Assembly (NCBI RefSeq): GCF_036231905.1
Contig: NZ_JAZARE010000005.1
Coordinates: 124,001-188,000 of the forward strand
Length of the DNA stretch: 64,000 nucleotides
DNA from: CAMLIZ01 sp036231905
GTDB taxonomy: Bacteria; Pseudomonadota; Gammaproteobacteria; Burkholderiales; Burkholderiaceae_C
Direction of reading: 5' to 3'
A program made the translations under genes and the position numbers. The number at the start of each line of letters is the position of its first letter. The stretch's first letter is position 1. Below, piece after piece: positions 60,273-64,000 of the stretch. The notes below the pieces were generated by a model. It searched no databases, was not told where the DNA came from, and was given only the letters and a program-made list of their open reading frames with translations.

Positions 60273-61421
60273 TCAGCCGCCGGTGGCCGCACCGGCCTTG
60301 GCCGACGTGCGTGTGGGCGCTGGCGCCACCGCCACGAGGGCGGTGTCGCGCAGCTTGAACGAGCCCGAAGCGGCGACCTGCTCGCCGGCTGCGAGGCCAC
60401 CGGTCACCAGCACTTCGTCGCCCAGCGCGGCGCCCACCTGCACCGGGCGCTGATGCGCGCGCAGCTGCTTGTCGGCACCGGCGGCGAGCACGAACACATG
60501 GTCGCCGGCCGGCCCCTTGCGCAGCGCGGTCGCCGGGATGGCCACCGCGGCCGCCGGCTGGCCCACCGCCACGCTCACACGCATCGATGAGCCGGGCACC
60601 GGCAGCACCGCGCTGGCGGCAGCCTCCTTGCCCAGCTGGATGCGCGCACGCACCGTGCTGTTGCGCGTGGCGGGATCGACCTTCGCGTCCACCGCGGCAA
60701 TGCGGGCGGCGATCGGTGCTGCGGCGCGGCCCGCCTCGGCAGCGGCGAACACGTCCACCCGGTCGCCCGGCTTCAGGGCCGCGGCCACCGCCTGGGGCAC
60801 CGCAAAGTCCACATGCAGTGCCTCGTCCACGCTTTGCAAGGTGGTGATCTCCGTGCCCTCCTGCAGGTACTGCCCAGGGTGCAGGTTGGCCAGCCCCACG
60901 CGGGCGCGGAAGGGCACGCGGATCAGCTTGCGCGCGATCACGGCCTCGGTGCGGGCCACCTGCGCTGCAGCCACGTCGCGCTCGGCGCGCGCCTTGTCCA
61001 GGTCGATCTCGGAGATGGCGTCGAAGCCGCGCAGCGCCTCCAGCCGCTTCAGCGTGGCGTTGGCCAGGCCCAGCTGGGCCTGCTGCGCCTTCAGGTCCGC
61101 CTGTTCCACCGACACGTCCAGCGCCACCAGCACGCTGCCGGCATCCACGATGGCGCCCGGCTGCAGGTTGACCTGGCGCACGGTGCCGGCGATCTCGTTG
61201 CGCAGCGTCACCGAGCGCAGCGCCAGCACGGTGCCGATCGCGCTGGTGGCGCCGCGATGTTCGCGCGCCACCGCGGTGGCGGCGGAAACGGCTTCGGCCG
61301 GTTCCGCCTGCGCGGCACCGGCCCCTGCAGCCGGGTCGGCGCCGAACTTCCATGCGGCCAGCGCGCCGCCGATGCCGACAAGCGCCGTCAGCAGGACGGC
61401 CGATCGGAACACGTTGTTCAT
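60273..61421 (-). CDS. RND efflux membrane-fusion (adaptor) protein
   Basis: 382-residue periplasmic adaptor with an N-terminal signal/anchor (MNNVFRSAVLLTALVGIGG), then lipoyl, coiled-coil (about 95-160), beta-barrel and membrane-proximal domains (RVGLANLHPGQYLQEG, VFVLAAGADKQLRAHQ). ATG 61421 is the first ATG before the signal; in-frame upstream residues do not fit. It is the promoter-proximal gene of the operon, with an operator at 61477-61537. Confidence 0.93.
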   Translation of the reverse strand: MNNVFRSAVLLTALVGIGGALAAWKFGADPAAGAGAAQAEPAEAVSAATAVAREHRGATSAIGTVLALRSVTLRNEIAGTVRQVNLQPGAIVDAGSVLVALDVSVEQADLKAQQAQLGLANATLKRLEALRGFDAISEIDLDKARAERDVAAAQVARTEAVIARKLIRVPFRARVGLANLHPGQYLQEGTEITTLQSVDEALHVDFAVPQAVAAALKPGDRVDVFAAAEAGRAAAPIAARIAAVDAKVDPATRNSTVRARIQLGKEAAASAVLPVPGSSMRVSVAVGQPAAAVAIPATALRKGPAGDHVFVLAAGADKQLRAHQRPVQVGAALGDEVLVTGGLAAGEQVAASGSFKLRDTALVAVAPAPTRTSAKAGAATGG

Positions 61422-61476
61422 GGGTTGCTCCTTCAGGTTCGGTTGCGCCGGCATCCAGGCCAGCACATGGGGCGCA

Positions 61477-61537
61477 ACGCTACCGTCCAGCCGGTCGGTT
61501 GTCAACCGACCAGACGGTCGGTACCGTCCGGTCGGTC
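61477..61537 (-). promoter_or_regulatory. Efflux operon promoter with TetR operator
   Basis: On the minus strand TTGACA (61500-61505) and TAGCGT (61477-61482) are 17 bases apart. The -35 is inside a perfect palindrome GGTCGGTTG-T-CAACCGACC (61493-61511). Two further CGGTCGGT half-sites lie at 61515-61522 and 61529-61536. The same motif occurs before the TetR gene. Repression by that TetR protein is inferred. Confidence 0.75.
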
Positions 61538-61716
61538 AATCTATGCGGCGTGAAGCCGACGCGCCACCGAGCGCGCCGCAGCGCAGCAGCACCGCGACAA
61601 CCGCCCGCGAACCCGCGCGCCGGCGTGGCGCCGGCGCGTCAGGACACCCGACGGTCAGCAGGGGAAAGACAGGGGAAGCGAGGGAAACCAGCGCGGCACG
61701 CAGGCCGGCCGGGGGC

Positions 61717-62415
61717 TCAGCGCTTGCGCGCGGCGGCGGGGGCCTTCTTCGCAACGGTGCGACGGCCGGCGGCCGTCTTGCTGCCGGCGCCGGCGCTGCG
61801 CCCGCGGGGTGCGGGCTTGGCGTCGTCGAGGATCTTCTCGAGTGCCTTGCGCACACGAACGATCATGGTCTGGTCCACCTGCACCAGGCCGAGCACCCAG
61901 TACAGCCACAGGCCGTCGATGGCGGCGGCCACGACCTCGCCCACGCCTTCGGGCAGATCGTCCTCCGCCACGCGGCCGTGCAGCTCGGCATAGGCGTCAC
62001 GCATGGGCGCCAGGAGCTGCGGGTTGTGGGCCAGCGCCGAGAAGGTGGCGGCCGAGCCGCGCTGGCAGGTGACGCACCACTCGTCGAGGTCGCGCAGGTT
62101 GGCCGCCAGCAGCCCGCGGGCCATGCGGCCGGGGCCCTCTTCCGCCTGCTCGTAGGCCTGGGCGTTGTGCCCGCGGATCGCGCCGGCGGTGCGCTTGACC
62201 AGCGCGTCGACCAGGCGGTCCTTGCTGGGAAAGTGGTGCAACAGCCCCCCCTTGCTGACCTTGGCCTCGGCGGCCACGGCGTCCAGCGTGAGGCTGGCGA
62301 TGCCGTCGCGCACGATCACGGCTTCCGCCGCATCGAGCAGCGCATCCACGCGCGATGTGCTGGCGTCAGGGCTGGGCGGCGGGACCAGCGGTCCGCTGAA
62401 CGGGCTGGTGGACAT
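61717..62415 (-). CDS. TetR-family transcriptional repressor with basic Lys/Ala tail
   Basis: 232-residue regulator. An N-terminal helix-turn-helix (about 25-70, LDAVAAEAKVSKGGLLHHFPSK) and a ligand-binding domain (about 80-200) are present. The last 30 residues are unusual, a basic low-complexity tail (RRTVAKKAPAAARKR) resembling AlgP or PhaM-type DNA-binding tails. It lies upstream of the efflux adaptor gene and shares the operator motif at 62433-62469, so it should repress itself and the pump. Confidence 0.9.
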   Translation of the reverse strand: MSTSPFSGPLVPPPSPDASTSRVDALLDAAEAVIVRDGIASLTLDAVAAEAKVSKGGLLHHFPSKDRLVDALVKRTAGAIRGHNAQAYEQAEEGPGRMARGLLAANLRDLDEWCVTCQRGSAATFSALAHNPQLLAPMRDAYAELHGRVAEDDLPEGVGEVVAAAIDGLWLYWVLGLVQVDQTMIVRVRKALEKILDDAKPAPRGRSAGAGSKTAAGRRTVAKKAPAAARKR

Positions 62416-62422
62416 GGGTGCA

Positions 62423-62469
62423 GACTAACCGTCCGGTCGGTCGGTTGTCAATGGCAACCGACCGACCGG
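62423..62469 (-). promoter_or_regulatory. TetR gene promoter with 15-bp inverted-repeat operator
   Basis: Perfect 15-bp arms CCGGTCGGTCGGTTG (62433-62447) and CAACCGACCGACCGG (62455-62469) with a seven-base spacer sit over TTGACA (62446-62451, minus strand). A weak TTAGTC -10 follows at 62423-62428 after 17 bases. Because it also follows the porin gene, it may stop the porin transcript. Confidence 0.72.
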
Positions 62470-62492
62470 CTCGGGCATGGCCCGGCGGGGCC

Positions 62493-63782
62493 TCAGAAGG
62501 AGTAGCGGCCCATCAGGTCAAAGCGGGACAGGTCGCCCTTGTCGACGTTGTTGTCCGCGTCGGCAAAGCTCTTGCGCTGGCCCCACACGTACTCCGCACC
62601 GAGCTCGACGTTCTTGATCGGCGAGTAGATGAAGTTCACGTGCAGCTGGCGCAGGGTGCGGTTGCCGATGTCCTGCGCCGTCTTGGCCTTGTTCGCGCCA
62701 AACGCCACGGTGCCGCGCAGCTGGTCGGTGAAGGTCTTGGCGTAGCCCACCACCAGGCCCATGTTGTGGTCGAAGGTGATGGCGCCGGTGTCCGGGTCGA
62801 TGGCATAGCCGTTGGAGCCGTACATCTGGTCGAAGTCGCCGTCCACGCGCGCGAACTGCGCCATCAGCAGGTCCTTGTCGGTGATCTTGAAGCTGCCGCC
62901 GATGCCAAGGCCATAACCGCGCTTGGTGGTGGTGGCCGAGCGCTTCTCGTGCACCAGGCCGCGCACGTTCACCGCGCCCCAGTCGAAGCTCTTGTCCACG
63001 CGGGCCACGAACTGCGGCAGGCGCTCGTTGGCGCTGCCGTTGCCGAACTGGTCTTCCGGATCCTCCAGCGCCACCGTGAACTTGGCTACCTTGGGGTCGC
63101 TGTAGGTGTAGCGCACCATGGTGCGGCGCGAGAACGGCGCGCCGATCGGGCCGTTGAAGTCCACCGTCTCGGGCAGGTCGTCCAGGTCCATGAAGGTGGA
63201 CCAGGTCTGGCCGACCAGGAAGCCGGCGTATTCACCGTAGGCATGGCGCAGGCGCAGGCGGTTGCGGTTGCCCGAGCCGTAGGAATAGAAGTCGGCTTCC
63301 AGCTTGGTGTTGAAGGTGCCGTACTGCGTGGGCGTTGAGCTCTCGAACCCGAAGCGCGAGGTTTCGGCGGTGAACTTGGTGCGGCCCTTCTGCCCTTCGG
63401 ACGGCTGGAACTGCAGGTTGGTGGAGTTGTCCGGCGGCGACCAGCGGCCGAAGTCGTGGATGGCATGCGCCTCGGCGTAACCGTAGATGCGCATCGAGGT
63501 TTCCGAGCCCGGCAGGCGGAAGCCGCCGCCGATGTCGCCGGCCACCACCGCGTCCTTCTGCTTGATCTCGACCTGCTCGATGCGGTCGCCCCAGTTGGTG
63601 CTGTCGGCCGGTGCGGCCGGGGCGGTGGCGCCCTTCTGCTGCTTGAGCGCATTGATCTCCTGGCGCAGCTGCTTGATCTCGTTGCGCAGCTCCTCCAGCT
63701 CCTTGCTGGACTGCGCCTGGGCGGGAACCGTGCCCAGCACGGCGAGGCCGGCGGCCAGTGCGACGAGGGTCTTGTTCATCAT
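62493..63782 (-). CDS. DcaP-like trimeric outer-membrane porin
   Basis: 429-residue protein with a signal peptide (MMNKTLVALAAGLAVLGTVPAQA, cut near residue 23), a short periplasmic coiled coil (LEELRNEIKQLRQEINALKQ) and a beta-barrel ending in aromatic F (LMGRYSF). This is the DcaP architecture, a porin with an N-terminal coiled coil. Family members admit dicarboxylates and other anions; substrate here is unknown. ATG 63782 has AGGAGA about nine bases upstream. Confidence 0.88.
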   Translation of the reverse strand: MMNKTLVALAAGLAVLGTVPAQAQSSKELEELRNEIKQLRQEINALKQQKGATAPAAPADSTNWGDRIEQVEIKQKDAVVAGDIGGGFRLPGSETSMRIYGYAEAHAIHDFGRWSPPDNSTNLQFQPSEGQKGRTKFTAETSRFGFESSTPTQYGTFNTKLEADFYSYGSGNRNRLRLRHAYGEYAGFLVGQTWSTFMDLDDLPETVDFNGPIGAPFSRRTMVRYTYSDPKVAKFTVALEDPEDQFGNGSANERLPQFVARVDKSFDWGAVNVRGLVHEKRSATTTKRGYGLGIGGSFKITDKDLLMAQFARVDGDFDQMYGSNGYAIDPDTGAITFDHNMGLVVGYAKTFTDQLRGTVAFGANKAKTAQDIGNRTLRQLHVNFIYSPIKNVELGAEYVWGQRKSFADADNNVDKGDLSRFDLMGRYSF

Positions 63783-63832
63783 GGCTTCTCTCTCCTTGGG
63801 GGTTGTTCGTTCGAGGGGCGGGTTTGAATGGG

Positions 63833-64000
63833 TCAATGCACGATCTGGCCGAGGAAGGCCCGGATGCGCGGGTTGTCCTGCGCATCGAAAAACTGTGCCG
63901 GCGGCGCGTCGTAGGCGATGCAGCCCTTGTCGACAAACAGGATGCGGTCGCCCACCTCGCGGGCAAAGCCCATCTCGTGGGTGACCACCAGCATGGTCAT
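63833..64000 (-). CDS. Polar amino-acid ABC transporter ATPase, C-terminal part (runs off the window)
   Basis: The last 55 residues (minus strand) read TMLVVTHEMGFAREVGDRIL and then VDKGCIAYDAPPAQFF. This is the H-loop (THEMGFA) and C-terminal part of GlnQ/GltL/AatP-type ATPases. The P-loop and signature lie beyond base 64000. It ends 51 bases upstream of the porin ATG, in the same direction. The pairing with this porin may be meaningful. Confidence 0.85.
   Translation of the reverse strand: MTMLVVTHEMGFAREVGDRILFVDKGCIAYDAPPAQFFDAQDNPRIRAFLGQIVH

Noticed and set aside
57172..61353. Adaptor-pump fusion of about 1390 residues
   Set aside because: The extra N-terminus is a shadow of the adaptor gene; the pump has its own ATG at 60261.

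Overview
The window looks like a chromosomal segment of a high-GC betaproteobacterium of the order Burkholderiales, probably the Rubrivivax/Leptothrix/Caldimonas (Sphaerotilaceae-like) group. The evidence is the isc cluster, an intracellular PHB depolymerase, the pyrG-kdsA-eno-ftsB order, zapA followed by 6S RNA, and Burkholderiales-type protein sequences. This placement is inferred from gene content and sequence feel; no database search was run. Almost every base is coding, there are no intergenic gaps above 300 bases, and I found no tRNA, rRNA, IS element, prophage or CRISPR array.

Layout. 1-3.4 kb: isc iron-sulfur operon on the minus strand (iscR-iscS-iscU-iscA-hscB-hscA) with an IscR operator and a hairpin-T-run attenuator before hscB. 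3.4-12.3 kb: uvrB, an aromatic/aspartate aminotransferase, phaZ, an orphan rnfB-like gene coupled to nth, an iron-permease-family protein, a zapB-like gene with zapA, 6S RNA, an EVE-domain protein and a TauE-family exporter. 12.4-26.6 kb: an assimilatory nitrate block. It holds a PAS/degenerate-GGDEF protein, a pseudo-receiver-ANTAR-PilJ protein, a sigma-54 promoter with a structured leader, a nitrate MFS transporter, a PP2C/Ser-Thr-kinase fusion, nirB, a Tat-exported PilJ protein, nirD, nasA, ybiB and a sirohaem methyltransferase.

26.6-40 kb: a sterol-desaturase-family enzyme, an MFS transporter, a flavoprotein, rpsU-yqeY, a TRAP transporter (dctQM) converging on two nearly identical periplasmic binding proteins, pmbA/darP, mogA and cysE. 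40-56 kb: trmJ/suhB, mutS, an Anbu proteasome-like gene, an alpha/beta hydrolase, pyrG-kdsA-DUF1330-eno-ftsB, pnuC plus a NadR-like kinase, hslO, gamma carbonic anhydrase, DUF455 and an M81 peptidase. 56-64 kb: an RND efflux operon (adaptor, pump, outer-membrane channel) under a TetR regulator with matched palindromic operators, a DcaP-like porin, and the end of a polar amino-acid ABC ATPase.

The most interesting biology is the nitrate block. Two proteins carry duplicated PilJ nitrate-sensor-like motifs. One is fused to an RNA-binding ANTAR domain in the cytoplasm and the other is exported by the Tat route from inside the nirB-nirD operon. The transporter gene starts from a good sigma-54 promoter and a leader whose first hairpin has an ANTAR-type hexaloop. 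This suggests nitrate-controlled antitermination using a sensor domain different from the NIT domain of the well-known NasR.
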